A stretch of DNA of 45,213 nucleotides. Origin: Verrucomicrobiota bacterium (GTDB lineage: Bacteria; Verrucomicrobiota; Verrucomicrobiia; Opitutales; Opitutaceae). The stretch covers positions 1-45,213 of the forward strand of contig JAFEGX010000070.1 of the NCBI GenBank assembly GCA_018239675.1, written 5' to 3'. The translations under genes were made by a program, and so were the position numbers. The first letter of the stretch is position 1. Each line of letters starts with the position of its first letter. The notes beneath the pieces were generated by a model that was given only the letters and a program-made list of their open reading frames with translations, made no database searches and had not been told where the DNA came from. Of this stretch, positions 24,580 to 32,612 are shown one piece after another.

Positions 24580-26772
24580 ATGCCGAATCGCCTTGCCGCC
24601 GAAAAGTCGCCGTACCTGCTCCAGCATGCGGATAACCCCGTCGACTGGCTGCCCTGGGGCGAGGAGGCGTTCGCGCGGGCGCGGGCCGAGCAGAAGCCGA
24701 TCTTCCTGAGCATCGGGTACTCGACGTGCCACTGGTGTCACGTGATGGCCCATGAGTCGTTCGAGAACCCGGCGATCGCCGCGATCCTCAACGAGCATTT
24801 CGTGGCCATCAAGGTGGACCGCGAGGAGCGGCCCGACGTGGACAAGGTCTATATGACCTATGTGCAGGCGATGACTGGCCACGGCGGTTGGCCGCTGAGC
24901 GCGTGGCTGACGCCGGACCTCAAGCCGTTTTACGGCGGCACCTATTTTCCGCCCGACGAGCGGCATGGGCGAATGGGGTTTCCCGCGCTGCTGCAGGCGA
25001 TTGCGCGCGGCTGGCACGACGAGCGCGACAAACTCGTCGCCGAGGGCGAGCGGGCGATCGCGACCCTGCGCGAGCACTACGTGGACAAGGCGGCGGCGCC
25101 GGCCGCGGACGAACTTCCGGTCGCAGGCGGCGCGGCGTTCGAGAAGGCGTTTCACCACTTCTACGAATCGTTCGACCCGCAGCACGGCGGCTTCGGCCAT
25201 GCACCGAAGTTCCCGCGCGCCTCCAACCTCGATTTTCTCTTCCGCTGCGCGGCGATCCAGGGCGTGACGAGCGAGACGGGGGCGGAGGCGGTCAAGCTGG
25301 CGGCGGCGACGCTGCGGCGAATGGCCGGGGGCGGCATCCACGATCACGTGGGCGGCGGCTACCACCGCTACTCCGTGGACGAGGCCTGGTTCGTGCCGCA
25401 CTTCGAGAAAATGCTCTACGACCAGGCGCAGATCGCGATAAATTGCCTTGAGGCGCGGCAGGCGACCGGCGACGAGCGGTACGCCTGGATGGCGCGGGAC
25501 ATCCTCGACTACGTGCGGCGAGACCTGACGAGCCCGGCGGGAGCGTTTTTCACGGCAGAGGATGCGGACAGCCCGCGGCCCGGGGCCGCGGCTGGGAGCG
25601 GGGAGCAGAGCGCAGACGACGTCACGGCGCACGGCGGCCAGGCGGAGGGGGCGTTTTATGTCTGGACGATGGCTGAGCTCCGGGAGGTCTTGGGCGAAAT
25701 GGACCCCGGGACGGCCGAGCTGGTCCTGGCCCACTTCGGCGTCGAGGAGAAGGGCAACGTCGATCCGGCGCGCGACCCGCACGGCGAATTCGTCGGACAA
25801 AACATCCTGGCCCAGCGGGCTCCGCTTGGAGCGACCGCAGGGAAACTGGGTCTCGACCCAGAGCGGGCGAACGAGCTTCTGCTGGCGGCACTGGAGCAAC
25901 TGCGGGCGGTGCGCGCGAAACGGCCCCGGCCCCTGCTCGATGACAAGATCGTCACGGCAAACAACGGCCTGATGATCTCGGCCCTGGCGAAGGCGGCCCT
26001 CGTGCTCGGCGAATCCGATCATCTCGCCGCGGCGGTGCGCGCGGCGGAGTTCGTGCAGCGCGAACTGCCCGACGAGAATCTGGCCCGGTTGTTCCGCAGC
26101 TGGCGCGAAGGGCGGGGTGCGGCGGAGGGATTTGCCGAGGACTACGCCTATCTGATCCAGGGCCTGCTCGACCTGTATGAAGCCTCGTTCGACCGGCGCT
26201 GGCTGGAATGGGCGGAGCGATTGCAGGCCACGATGGACGCGCTATTCTGGGACGACGCACGCGGCGGCTACTTCAATTCGGCGGCTGGCGACCCGGCGAT
26301 CGTGCTGCGGCTCAAGGAAGATTATGACGGGGCGGAGCCGGCGCCCAGTTCGGTGGCGGCGATGAACCTGCTGCGGCTGTCCGCCATGCTAAACCAGGAG
26401 CGTTGCAACACCCGGGCGGTCCAAACCATCGAGGCGTTCCGCGCCCAGTGGGGCTCCGTGCCACACGCGATGCCCGCCATGCTCTGCGCGATCGCGATGG
26501 CGCTCGAGCCGGTGCGGCAGGTCGTGCTGGTGGGCGATCCGCAAAGCGCCGATTTCCAGACCCTGGTGGCGGTCCTGCACGAACGCCTGGGCCCGCGCCG
26601 CGTGGTGCTGGCCCTGACCTCGGAGTCGGACCGGGAGTGGTTCTCGGCCCGGGCGCCGTGGCTGGCGGACATGAGGGCGGTGGATGGGCGGGCCACGGCC
26701 TACGTCTGCGAACATTTTTCGTGTCAGGCCCCAGTCACGGATCCGGCCGCCCTGCGCCGGATCCTCGGCTAA
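24580..26772 (+). CDS. DUF255 thioredoxin-fold / six-hairpin protein (YyaL, SSP411 family)
   Basis: Protein of 730 residues from ATG 24580 ([20 protein letters not shown]), the near-invariant start of this family. Residues 1-170 form a thioredoxin-like domain with C50-HW-C53 ([17 protein letters not shown]) and [13 protein letters not shown]. The remainder is an alpha/alpha toroid resembling N-acylglucosamine epimerase or glycosidase folds ([45 protein letters not shown]). The function of the family is not settled; redox and sugar-related roles have been proposed. A low-complexity insert ([20 protein letters not shown]) near residue 330 is unusual. No signal peptide. Followed by a convergent XRE regulator gene. 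Confidence 0.93.
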   Translation: MPNRLAAEKSPYLLQHADNPVDWLPWGEEAFARARAEQKPIFLSIGYSTCHWCHVMAHESFENPAIAAILNEHFVAIKVDREERPDVDKVYMTYVQAMTGHGGWPLSAWLTPDLKPFYGGTYFPPDERHGRMGFPALLQAIARGWHDERDKLVAEGERAIATLREHYVDKAAAPAADELPVAGGAAFEKAFHHFYESFDPQHGGFGHAPKFPRASNLDFLFRCAAIQGVTSETGAEAVKLAAATLRRMAGGGIHDHVGGGYHRYSVDEAWFVPHFEKMLYDQAQIAINCLEARQATGDERYAWMARDILDYVRRDLTSPAGAFFTAEDADSPRPGAAAGSGEQSADDVTAHGGQAEGAFYVWTMAELREVLGEMDPGTAELVLAHFGVEEKGNVDPARDPHGEFVGQNILAQRAPLGATAGKLGLDPERANELLLAALEQLRAVRAKRPRPLLDDKIVTANNGLMISALAKAALVLGESDHLAAAVRAAEFVQRELPDENLARLFRSWREGRGAAEGFAEDYAYLIQGLLDLYEASFDRRWLEWAERLQATMDALFWDDARGGYFNSAAGDPAIVLRLKEDYDGAEPAPSSVAAMNLLRLSAMLNQERCNTRAVQTIEAFRAQWGSVPHAMPAMLCAIAMALEPVRQVVLVGDPQSADFQTLVAVLHERLGPRRVVLALTSESDREWFSARAPWLADMRAVDGRATAYVCEHFSCQAPVTDPAALRRILG

Positions 26773-26788
26773 GCCGGACGCGGAAACT

Positions 26789-27268
26789 TCAATCCTCGGC
26801 CACTTTCAGGTCCGGGGCGGCCGCCTCGGACCTCAGGTCGTGTTCGGTGTCGCGGATCAGGCCCAGAATGGTCAGCATGTTTCGGTGGCGGGCGGCGAAG
26901 AGCAGGAGCTCGATTTGCTCCTGGCTCAAGCCGGACTGCTGGATGACCAGCTGAAGCTGCTGCGCGGCCTGCCTGGCGCCGGAGCGGTACGTGCCGATGG
27001 CCCGGCGAGCGGCGGCCTGGGTTTTCGACTGGGAAAACGGGATGTTGGTGATGCTCTCGAAATAGAGCATCATCACGCTGCCCATTTCCGGCGAATCGTT
27101 GGAGAAACCCATCCGCTGCATGAGCTGGATGAGAGTCTTGAGCCGAACGCGACGCCCGGACTCGAGATTGACGATCGTATTGCGGTGGCAGCGCGACAGG
27201 CGAGCGAGCGCATCGAGCGTCAGGCCTTTCTCTTCCCGAAGCTTCCGAAAAAGCTGCGTGTATTGCAT
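26789..27268 (-). CDS. XRE-family helix-turn-helix regulator
   Basis: Protein of 159 residues from ATG 27268 (MQYTQLFRKLREEKG). Residues 5-55 form an HTH_3 domain: LFRKLREEKGLTLDALARLS then CHRNTIVNLESGRRVRLKTL. The C-terminal 100 residues are helical (ARRAIGTYRSGARQAAQQLQ, EQIELLLFAARHRNML) and may dimerise or bind a ligand; I do not recognise them. The gene is divergent from a small ORF at 27419 across a 150-base region with two perfect palindromes, which are good candidate operators for this protein. A promoter ending only ~8 bases before the ATG suggests a very short or absent leader. Confidence 0.88.
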   Translation of the reverse strand: MQYTQLFRKLREEKGLTLDALARLSRCHRNTIVNLESGRRVRLKTLIQLMQRMGFSNDSPEMGSVMMLYFESITNIPFSQSKTQAAARRAIGTYRSGARQAAQQLQLVIQQSGLSQEQIELLLFAARHRNMLTILGLIRDTEHDLRSEAAAPDLKVAED

Positions 27269-27276
27269 TCGGCGCG

Positions 27277-27305
27277 AGTAGCATGAGGGCGGGAGCAAAA
27301 GTCAA
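27277..27305 (-). promoter_or_regulatory. Candidate promoter of the XRE gene
   Basis: On the minus strand TTGACT (27305-27300) is followed after 17 bases by GCTACT (27282-27277). The -35 is 5 of 6 to consensus and the -10 is weak. The expected transcription start falls about 2 bases before the ATG at 27268, which would make the mRNA almost leaderless. Confidence 0.45.
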
Positions 27306-27316
27306 CGCGGCGAAAG

Positions 27317-27326
27317 ATCACGTGAT
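27317..27326. promoter_or_regulatory. Perfect palindrome, candidate operator
   Basis: ATCACGTGAT is a perfect 10-base palindrome just upstream of the -35 of the XRE gene, in the divergent region. Autoregulation by the XRE protein is a reasonable guess. Confidence 0.4.
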
Positions 27327-27382
27327 GCTCGGCGAGGCTTGACGACAACCGGCGGCATTTCGCGATGTGAGCGGGCGGGTGG

Positions 27383-27406
27383 TTGACAAAATTTGTGAAG
27401 CACAAA
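27383..27406 (+). promoter_or_regulatory. Consensus -35 overlapping an inverted repeat, candidate promoter/operator
   Basis: TTGACA (27383-27388) is a perfect -35 box. The next 18 bases hold TTTGTG-AAG-CACAAA (27392-27406), a perfect 6-base inverted repeat in the would-be spacer. A -10 at the usual spacing (ACATCG) is poor. The ATG of the 72-aa ORF is at 27419. A repressor bound here would block the promoter directly. Confidence 0.5.
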
Positions 27407-27418
27407 CATCGTGGGCAA

Positions 27419-27637
27419 ATGAGCACTTCCCGTCATGCCAAGGAGTCCAAGCTGGGTCGGCCGGGCGACGCCCGGAGCGCCTATCGGGCGCGGATCTATC
27501 GCGGGTTGATCGACGTCTGTCGCCAGCTGGAGCTGAGCCAGGCGGCGGCGGGTCCGCGCCGCGCCTGCCGTGAGGTTCAGGCCCGGCTCCGCGGGCTTGC
27601 GCGCGAGGAAAACCGGACCGCCAAAATCGGGAGCTGA
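27419..27637 (+). CDS. Small basic hypothetical protein
   Basis: 72 residues from ATG 27419 (MSTSRHAKESKLGRPGDARS). I do not recognise it. It is arginine- and alanine-rich, and the middle (YRARIYRGLIDVCRQLELSQ) should be an amphipathic helix with two cysteines in the protein (residues ~34 and ~50). It lacks a signal peptide. Support comes from its own candidate promoter at 27383, a 2-base gap to the response regulator after it, and absence of a better frame. It could be a small DNA- or RNA-binding protein made together with the receiver protein; that is inference. Confidence 0.55.
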   Translation: MSTSRHAKESKLGRPGDARSAYRARIYRGLIDVCRQLELSQAAAGPRRACREVQARLRGLAREENRTAKIGS

Positions 27638-27639
27638 CC

Positions 27640-28059
27640 ATGGCCCGGATTCTCGTGATCGATGACAGCGTCCAAGTCCGGGAGGCCATGGCGAGCTGCC
27701 TGCCGGGCGCGGGCCATTCGGTGGTCCTTGCACTGGACGGTGAGTCTGGCTTGGACAAGGCGGATCCGGCGTGGATCGACCTGGTGCTGCTGGATGTTGA
27801 ACTGCCGCGCATGAGCGGCATCGAGGTCTGCCGCGCCTTGAAGCGGGACCGTCGCCTGGCTCGGATACCTGTGCTGATGATGACGGGCCGGCCCACTCCC
27901 GCAGTCGAGCGCCAGGCGCTGGCTGCGGGAGCGGTGGTGATGCTCGGCAAACCTTTCAGCCTGGAGAAGCTGCTGGCCGAAGTGGAGCGCCTCCTGTCCC
28001 CACCGCCGCCGGGTGGTGACCGCGAGGCGATCGCCCAAATCTCAGGCAAAGCGATTTAG
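27640..28059 (+). CDS. Single-domain response regulator (CheY-like receiver)
   Basis: Protein of 139 residues consisting of one receiver domain: D8/D9 (LVIDDSVQVREAM), phosphoacceptor D52 (LVLLDVELPRMSGIEVC), T82 and K104 (MLGKPFSLEKLL). A short proline-rich tail follows (LSPPPPGGDREAI). No output domain is present, so it must act by protein contact or as a phosphate relay. There is no histidine kinase nearby. It lies head-to-tail after the 72-aa ORF and converges on the minor-pilin operon, so a link to pilus control is possible but unproven. Confidence 0.9.
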   Translation: MARILVIDDSVQVREAMASCLPGAGHSVVLALDGESGLDKADPAWIDLVLLDVELPRMSGIEVCRALKRDRRLARIPVLMMTGRPTPAVERQALAAGAVVMLGKPFSLEKLLAEVERLLSPPPPGGDREAIAQISGKAI

Positions 28060-28181
28060 GTGTCCTTGCCGGTCCGCTAGCCTGAGTCGCATCACTTTCC
28101 GGATGGCATAGGCGCCGCCACCGGCGTCCAAGGCTCTGGCAACATCATTTCCGCCAGGCTCAGCGACTTGGTCGCGGCGGA

Positions 28182-28205
28182 GAGAAGTCGCGGAGAAAAC
28201 TTCTC
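28182..28205. terminator. Hairpin between convergent receiver and pilin-operon genes
   Basis: GAGAAGT (28182-28188) and ACTTCTC (28199-28205) pair perfectly around CGCGGAGAAA, with GGCG and CGCC extending the stem after a mismatch. It sits 16 bases past the stop of the pilin operon on the minus strand. There is no long T-run, so two-way termination is only likely, not certain. Confidence 0.45.
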
Positions 28206-28220
28206 GCCGGAAGAGCTGCG

Positions 28221-30131
28221 TCACTGGATCTGGACCCACTGACCGCGCTTGAGGCTGCGGACGATGGGAGTGCCGGGCGGCAGTTTGCGCGGATCCAGAA
28301 AGTTCGTGTCGAAATACCAGTTTCGCGTCGGAGCGTTGTAGTAGACTCCAGTATTCTGCCACGAAGCGGTAGCCTGCTGGCTTTGGTAGAGGTTGATCAG
28401 CGAGCCGTAGTAGGTGAGACGTTTGCCGCTCCAGTTTTCGAGCAGGCGAATGAAGTTCTCCATGCCCCCGCTGTAGGCGGTGCCGTTGGAAGCGACTTGG
28501 CCGGCGATAATGGCCGAATTGATCGTCAGGTTGGCCGGAGTCCGTGAATTGAGCGAGGAGACCCCGTTGTAATTTCCCGAGATCCAGTTGGCCGAGACCG
28601 CGGTCACCGCGTCAGCCACGACAGCCGCCGGCTGGATCGTATAGCCGGATGCATAGTTGTTGGCGGCGAGATTGGTGCCGCTGTCCACTGGCGGTGTGCC
28701 ACCCGTGTTGTAGTCACCCACGAGATAGGCGGGATTGTTGGTCGCAACTGTCAGACCTGCGGTGGGGCTGGACGAATTCGAGCCGTTGGGGAGAGTCGAA
28801 CCGTTCAATAGCCGGATACCGGTGCGGTGGTCGGATTGGTTCGAGATGTCGGTCACGTAGAGGATGCCGTTCCATAGCGCCTTGCCGCGCAAGGCCGAGG
28901 GAATGGGCTGATTCTTGAGCGCGCTGGGCACCGATGCATTGTTGGGCCAGCTGGCAGAATTTGGGATCGTCTGGGGCAAGCCGCCGGCATTGTAGGCGGT
29001 GTTCACCTTGCTCACATCGAGGTCGGTGGTCGTCAGGGTCGCGTTTTCCCGGTAGTCGTTCATGGTGCCGGTCGACATCAAGGTATTGAGATAGACCGCC
29101 AGGGGATCGGCGGCCGGAATGGTCGTGCCGTCCTGCGTCTGGACCACCCGTGAATTGGCGGGCACGGTGACGCCGTTTGACGCCGTGACATTCAAGGTCG
29201 AGGTGTTGGCGAGGATCTTGAGGCCAGCCTTGTTGTAGAGGCGTTCGCTGGCATTCGGATCGGTCGACATGTAGTCCGGCAGCTCGATCAACTCCCGCGA
29301 ACCGTCGTTGTTGTTATTGGTGTCGGACAGGTCCGCGGTCGTGCTGCCGGGCGGCTCCTCGCGACTGGTGGAGATCGGTGCCCCCTTGGCGAAGGTGGTG
29401 TTATTGCCCGGGCTGCCCGGCGCGCGGGGATCGAGCGGGGAGTACTGGAAGGAGAGACCGTTCACATCGCTGACATAGTCGTTGTAGGATATCGAGGCGC
29501 TGGAGCCGGTGTAGATGGTGCCGTTGGCGTGGACCCGGCCGTTGACGATGAAGTTGGCACCGGGAAACAGTTCCATGTCGCCGTCGGCAAAAATGGCGTA
29601 CTGGAACAGCGGAGTGAGGACATATGACCAGCTGCGCTGGAACTGCACGTGCACCGGGGCCCCACCCGTGGGCAGGCGACGGGTGAATTCCACCACCGAC
29701 AGGAACGGGTACGTGCCCTGGGTCGCATTGAAGCTGGAGTGAGCCGATACCGGGACGCCATTCTCGATAGGCACCGTCAGGTACGCGAGCCAGGTGTAAC
29801 CTTGCGCGCTGGTGAAGACGTCCGTCGGAGCGGTGGTGAGATTAGTGACGGCGCTGATCTGGCTGAGGGTCGGCAGGTTCACGCTGTCCTGTCCGACGAG
29901 CGTCTTGAGCTCCTGGTAGGCCTTCTCGAGGGCATATTCGGCCGCGTAGGTGGACTCGAGTCGGGTGTTGCTGCGCTTCTCGATCTTGGCGGTTTGGGCG
30001 GTGTAGCTGATGATGCCGGCCAGGACCACGGCCGCGACTACGCTGAGGATCAGCACGAGGTAGATGGCGCTGCCACGATCCGACCCAAGGCTGTTGGGCC
30101 GGGCCCGGCGCTGGAGAATTCGGACTTTCAT
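28221..30131 (-). CDS. PilX-like type IV pilus-associated protein
   Basis: Protein of 636 residues. The N terminus is basic, then GSAIYLVLILSVVAAVVLAG (residues 20-39) as a single membrane helix, followed by an amphipathic stretch rich in E, Y and A (STYAAEYALEKAYQELKTLV), the layout of PilX-type minor pilins. The 590-residue exported part is rich in Ser, Thr, Asn and Gly (NGRVHANGTIYTGSSASISY, GDYNTGGTPPVDSG) and probably beta-rich, as in surface adhesins. 'FADGDMELFPGANFIVNGRVHANG' type motifs also occur in archaeal and bacterial pilus-assembly proteins. Its start overlaps the stop of the PilW-like gene (ATGA). It appears to be the last gene of a three-gene operon. The composition is less GC-rich than neighbouring genes. 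Confidence 0.8.
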   Translation of the reverse strand: MKVRILQRRARPNSLGSDRGSAIYLVLILSVVAAVVLAGIISYTAQTAKIEKRSNTRLESTYAAEYALEKAYQELKTLVGQDSVNLPTLSQISAVTNLTTAPTDVFTSAQGYTWLAYLTVPIENGVPVSAHSSFNATQGTYPFLSVVEFTRRLPTGGAPVHVQFQRSWSYVLTPLFQYAIFADGDMELFPGANFIVNGRVHANGTIYTGSSASISYNDYVSDVNGLSFQYSPLDPRAPGSPGNNTTFAKGAPISTSREEPPGSTTADLSDTNNNNDGSRELIELPDYMSTDPNASERLYNKAGLKILANTSTLNVTASNGVTVPANSRVVQTQDGTTIPAADPLAVYLNTLMSTGTMNDYRENATLTTTDLDVSKVNTAYNAGGLPQTIPNSASWPNNASVPSALKNQPIPSALRGKALWNGILYVTDISNQSDHRTGIRLLNGSTLPNGSNSSSPTAGLTVATNNPAYLVGDYNTGGTPPVDSGTNLAANNYASGYTIQPAAVVADAVTAVSANWISGNYNGVSSLNSRTPANLTINSAIIAGQVASNGTAYSGGMENFIRLLENWSGKRLTYYGSLINLYQSQQATASWQNTGVYYNAPTRNWYFDTNFLDPRKLPPGTPIVRSLKRGQWVQIQ

Positions 30132-31090
30132 GGGATCAATGGGTCCGTGCGGGCAAAGACGGTGGTCTGCACCCCCTGCACGGTCCGTCCAGCGAGGGAG
30201 CCCCGGGGCAGTTTCTGGAGATTGATCGTCAGGTACCGACCCGAGAGTGTGAACGGCACCGTGCGGGCGCTGCTCGTGTCGGCGGGATTGCTCAGCGGCG
30301 CGGGATCGATGTCATGCGCGAGCACGCTGAAACTGGTCAAATCCGAGCTGTCGGGATAGTAGCGAAGGTCGCCGGAAGCTTCGACCGAGAACAGGCAGCG
30401 CCGGCCGGACGTTGCCGCGATTTTCGTCCCGTTGGGCACATCCACCCCCAGCGCGCTGGTCAACGTGAGCGTCCGGGTGCCGGAGTTGTTGCTGATGCTG
30501 TTGATGACGCCGGTGGTGGCGGGACCGTACGACGTGGCGGGAATCGTGATCGTGTCACCCACCGCGAACAGCTGGTCGAGATTGGCCACGGGGAGGCTGG
30601 TGCCGTCGACCAGGTACGTTGCCACGTCGCTTGAGGACAGCGCGCCGGGGGGACGGGCGGCGCTGGCAAAGACCGATACGGTGACGATGCTCGGCGTGGT
30701 GTCCGCGACGTGGAGCATGCGCTGGTTGGACTTGCTCCCCTTGACGTTGTGGAGGGTATCGATCCAGGTCGTGTCCTGCACATATATGAATCCGAGATCC
30801 TTGGGGGCGATCAGGACCTGCGTCCCGCTGGTCCGGACCACGGGTGCGACCGGGGCGCTGCGTGCCGTCTGGGAGATGAAGTCCGTGGCCGTGCGCAACT
30901 CAGTCGAGGCCTTTAGCAGCTTCTCAGTGTGAAAAGCCCGCTTCACGGCTGCCAGAAACACGGTTGAGGTAAGCGACAGGCCGATGATGAAGATCGTCAT
31001 CGTCACCAGTACCTCGACCAGGGTGAAAGCCCGCCGCCCGCCCGGCGCTCGGTCGGTGCACGGCATGGAATTGATGGCGGGCATCGTCAT
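30128..31090 (-). CDS. PilW-like minor prepilin
   Basis: Protein of 320 residues from ATG 31090, chosen because it gives an ATGA overlap with the preceding gene. A class III prepilin signal is clear: GGRRA then FTLVEVLVTMTIFIIG, with the cut between A21 and F22 and glutamate at +5. Alanine rather than glycine stands at -1. After the 20-residue helix the protein is beta-rich (VTVSVFASAARPPG, VGDTITIPATSYGPAT), with a DLRYYPDSSDL motif near the end. Minor pilins of this kind initiate or cap type IV pili or pseudopili at the inner membrane. Start and stop are both coupled to neighbours. Confidence 0.85.
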   Translation of the reverse strand: MTMPAINSMPCTDRAPGGRRAFTLVEVLVTMTIFIIGLSLTSTVFLAAVKRAFHTEKLLKASTELRTATDFISQTARSAPVAPVVRTSGTQVLIAPKDLGFIYVQDTTWIDTLHNVKGSKSNQRMLHVADTTPSIVTVSVFASAARPPGALSSSDVATYLVDGTSLPVANLDQLFAVGDTITIPATSYGPATTGVINSISNNSGTRTLTLTSALGVDVPNGTKIAATSGRRCLFSVEASGDLRYYPDSSDLTSFSVLAHDIDPAPLSNPADTSSARTVPFTLSGRYLTINLQKLPRGSLAGRTVQGVQTTVFARTDPLIP

Positions 31091-31536
31091 TGGGCGCGAT
31101 ACAGCAGGGTGGAAATCAGGCTGGGTCGGCCTTGCCAGGTCCACTGGACTTCCACCCGCAGCGACTTGGCCGCACCGGTGGACGAAACGCCCACCACGCG
31201 ACGTGTGAAGGTCACGCGACCCGCCGATCCGGAGGCGGGATACTCAAATTGTGCTTGGTTCCCAGGCAGGAACGTCGTCTTGATATTGCTGGTGATCGAC
31301 TGGTCGGACGTCGTGGCGGTAAATCCGGCGTAGTCGGCGGCCAGGAGGCGCTCGGCTTCGGCCTGGAGGAGGCGATAGCCCTCGTCCCGGACCGCGACGT
31401 TTAGGGCGAGCTTCGAGATGGTTTGCAGGCCCTGGAAGATCGCGAGGCTCATCAGCGCGATCAGGAAGAGCGCGATCAATACCTCGACGAGGGTGAACGC
31501 ACTGTTTCTTGAGGACACTAGTCGGGCTGGAGCCAT
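31087..31536 (-). CDS. PilV/GspI-like minor prepilin
   Basis: Protein of 149 residues from ATG 31536 (MAPARLVSSRNSAFTLVEVL). The prepilin cut is expected between A13 and F14, again with Ala at -1 and Glu at +5, then hydrophobic helix VLIALFLIALMSLAIFQG. The C-terminal domain is short (RVTFTRRVVGVSSTGAAKSL, VQWTWQGRPSLISTLLY), similar to GspI/PilV. It is first in the minus-strand operon; its stop overlaps the start of the PilW-like gene. A palindrome with AGTAGTTTT arms lies 57 bases upstream and may be the control site. Confidence 0.85.
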   Translation of the reverse strand: MAPARLVSSRNSAFTLVEVLIALFLIALMSLAIFQGLQTISKLALNVAVRDEGYRLLQAEAERLLAADYAGFTATTSDQSITSNIKTTFLPGNQAQFEYPASGSAGRVTFTRRVVGVSSTGAAKSLRVEVQWTWQGRPSLISTLLYRAQ

Positions 31537-31592
31537 GACCGCAATAATTCGCAGGCCAGCAAAAGCACCCGCGAAGTCCTGCCTCAAGGGTC

Positions 31593-31614
31593 AAAACTAC
31601 TACCGAGTAGTTTT
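31593..31614. promoter_or_regulatory. Perfect palindrome upstream of the pilin operon
   Basis: AAAACTACT (31593-31601) and AGTAGTTTT (31606-31614) are perfect 9-base reverse complements around ACCG. It lies in the 260-base region between the pilin operon and the divergent receiver gene at 31797, the most AT-rich stretch there. The form ACTACT-N4-AGTAGT resembles sites of NarL/LuxR-type dimeric regulators. Neither receiver gene nearby encodes such a DNA-binding domain, so the regulator would be elsewhere. The rest of the region shows nothing else clear. Confidence 0.5.
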
Positions 31615-31796
31615 ACCCGTGGTTTACTTACGTACTTGGTCGTGCGGGAGGCTCTGAACGTTCAGACAGACTTTCTGCCGGTTCGTCGCAAGTTGCAGTT
31701 TGCCAGTACTGAGCTGCGCCGACCGGTTTGCAGTGCAACCGGCCGGGAGCCTTTTCCACGTTGCCTCGGCGCCGGGCGACCGCACACGATTCGGCC

Positions 31797-32375
31797 GTGA
31801 AGATTCTCGCCGTTGAAGACGATGCGGTGTCCCGCGCGGTGTTGCGGCAGGCCTTGTTGAAACTCGGCCACGATGTGCGGCAGGCTAGCGACGGTGAGGA
31901 AGCGTGGGCGATCCTCCAGCAGGAGCCGGTGCGCGTGGTGGTCAGCGACTGGTCGATGCCGCAGATGGACGGACTTTCCCTCTGCCGAAGGATCCGCGCG
32001 ACCCTGGGCGCCGAGTACACGTATTTCATCCTGCTCACCGCCCGCGATGCCACCGGCGAAAACCAGCAGGCGGCCGCCGATGCGGGTGTCGACGACTTCC
32101 TCACCAAACCGCTGAACTTCGACGAACTCTGGAACCGGCTGCGCGTGGCCGAGCGGATTCTCCGTTACGCCACCCAGGTCCGGCAGCTCGAGGAGCTCAT
32201 GCCCATTTGCTCGTACTGCAAGAAGGTCCGCGACGACAAGAACTACTGGCAGCAGATCGAGGGCTACATTAACGAGCGCACCGGCAGCGAATTCAGCCAC
32301 TCGATTTGTCCCGACTGCTACAAGCGGGTTGTGATCCCGCAGCTCGAGGAACTCAAGAAATCCAGCCAGCGATGA
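31797..32375 (+). CDS. Response regulator with C-terminal four-cysteine (zinc-ribbon-like) motif
   Basis: Protein of 192 residues starting at GTG 31797 (VKILAVEDDAVSRAVLRQ); the upstream in-frame ATG adds a poor leader. Residues 1-120 are a receiver with D8/D9, phosphoacceptor D51 (VVVSDWSMPQMDG), T81 and K104 (FLTKPLNFDEL). A short helix leads to C138-SY-C141 (MPICSYCKKVRDDKNYWQQI) and C171-PD-C174 (FSHSICPDCYKR). This four-cysteine tail is known from many PAS/GAF and receiver proteins and probably binds a metal ion; its role is unknown. No DNA-binding domain. The stop overlaps the start of slyX (ATGA). Confidence 0.9.
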   Translation: MKILAVEDDAVSRAVLRQALLKLGHDVRQASDGEEAWAILQQEPVRVVVSDWSMPQMDGLSLCRRIRATLGAEYTYFILLTARDATGENQQAAADAGVDDFLTKPLNFDELWNRLRVAERILRYATQVRQLEELMPICSYCKKVRDDKNYWQQIEGYINERTGSEFSHSICPDCYKRVVIPQLEELKKSSQR

Positions 32376-32575
32376 ACGAGCGCCTGCAGCGGCTCGAGGA
32401 AAAGATCGCCTACCTCGAGAGACATGTGACGGAGCAGGATAAGGTCATGCTCGAGCTCAGCGACACGCTCACCAAACTCCGGCTCGAGGTGCGCCTGCTC
32501 CGCGAGCGTGCCGGCGGGGCGGGTCCGGCGGATACCGATTTGTCCCCGAAAGACGAACGCCCACCGCATTACTGA
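32372..32575 (+). CDS. slyX: SlyX family protein
   Basis: Protein of 67 residues, almost all coiled coil (RLQRLEEKIAYLERHVTEQD, VMLELSDTLTKLRLEVRLL), ending in the family-typical PPHY. SlyX proteins form small trimeric or dimeric coils of unknown function. The start overlaps the stop of the receiver gene, so the two are made together. Usual length. Confidence 0.88.
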   Translation: MNERLQRLEEKIAYLERHVTEQDKVMLELSDTLTKLRLEVRLLRERAGGAGPADTDLSPKDERPPHY

Positions 32576-32612
32576 GACGGCGCGGTTGGGGTCGGCACTC
32601 GGGTCTTTGTTT

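Noticed and set aside
23194..26022. A 942-codon open frame on the minus strand across the DHS-like and DUF255 genes.
   Set aside because: Same composition effect; it runs through an intergenic repeat and opposes two well-recognised genes.
27392..27406. TTTGTGAAGCACAAA as a CRP or Rex binding site.
   Set aside because: Spacing and core do not fit TGTGA-N6-TCACA or TTGTGAA-N4-TTCACAA; I keep it only as an unassigned operator candidate.
28221..31536. The pilin operon as recently acquired foreign DNA because it looks less GC-rich.
   Set aside because: The shift is modest and can be explained by Ser/Thr/Asn-rich protein content; there are no mobility genes, tRNA or attachment-like direct repeats at its edges.
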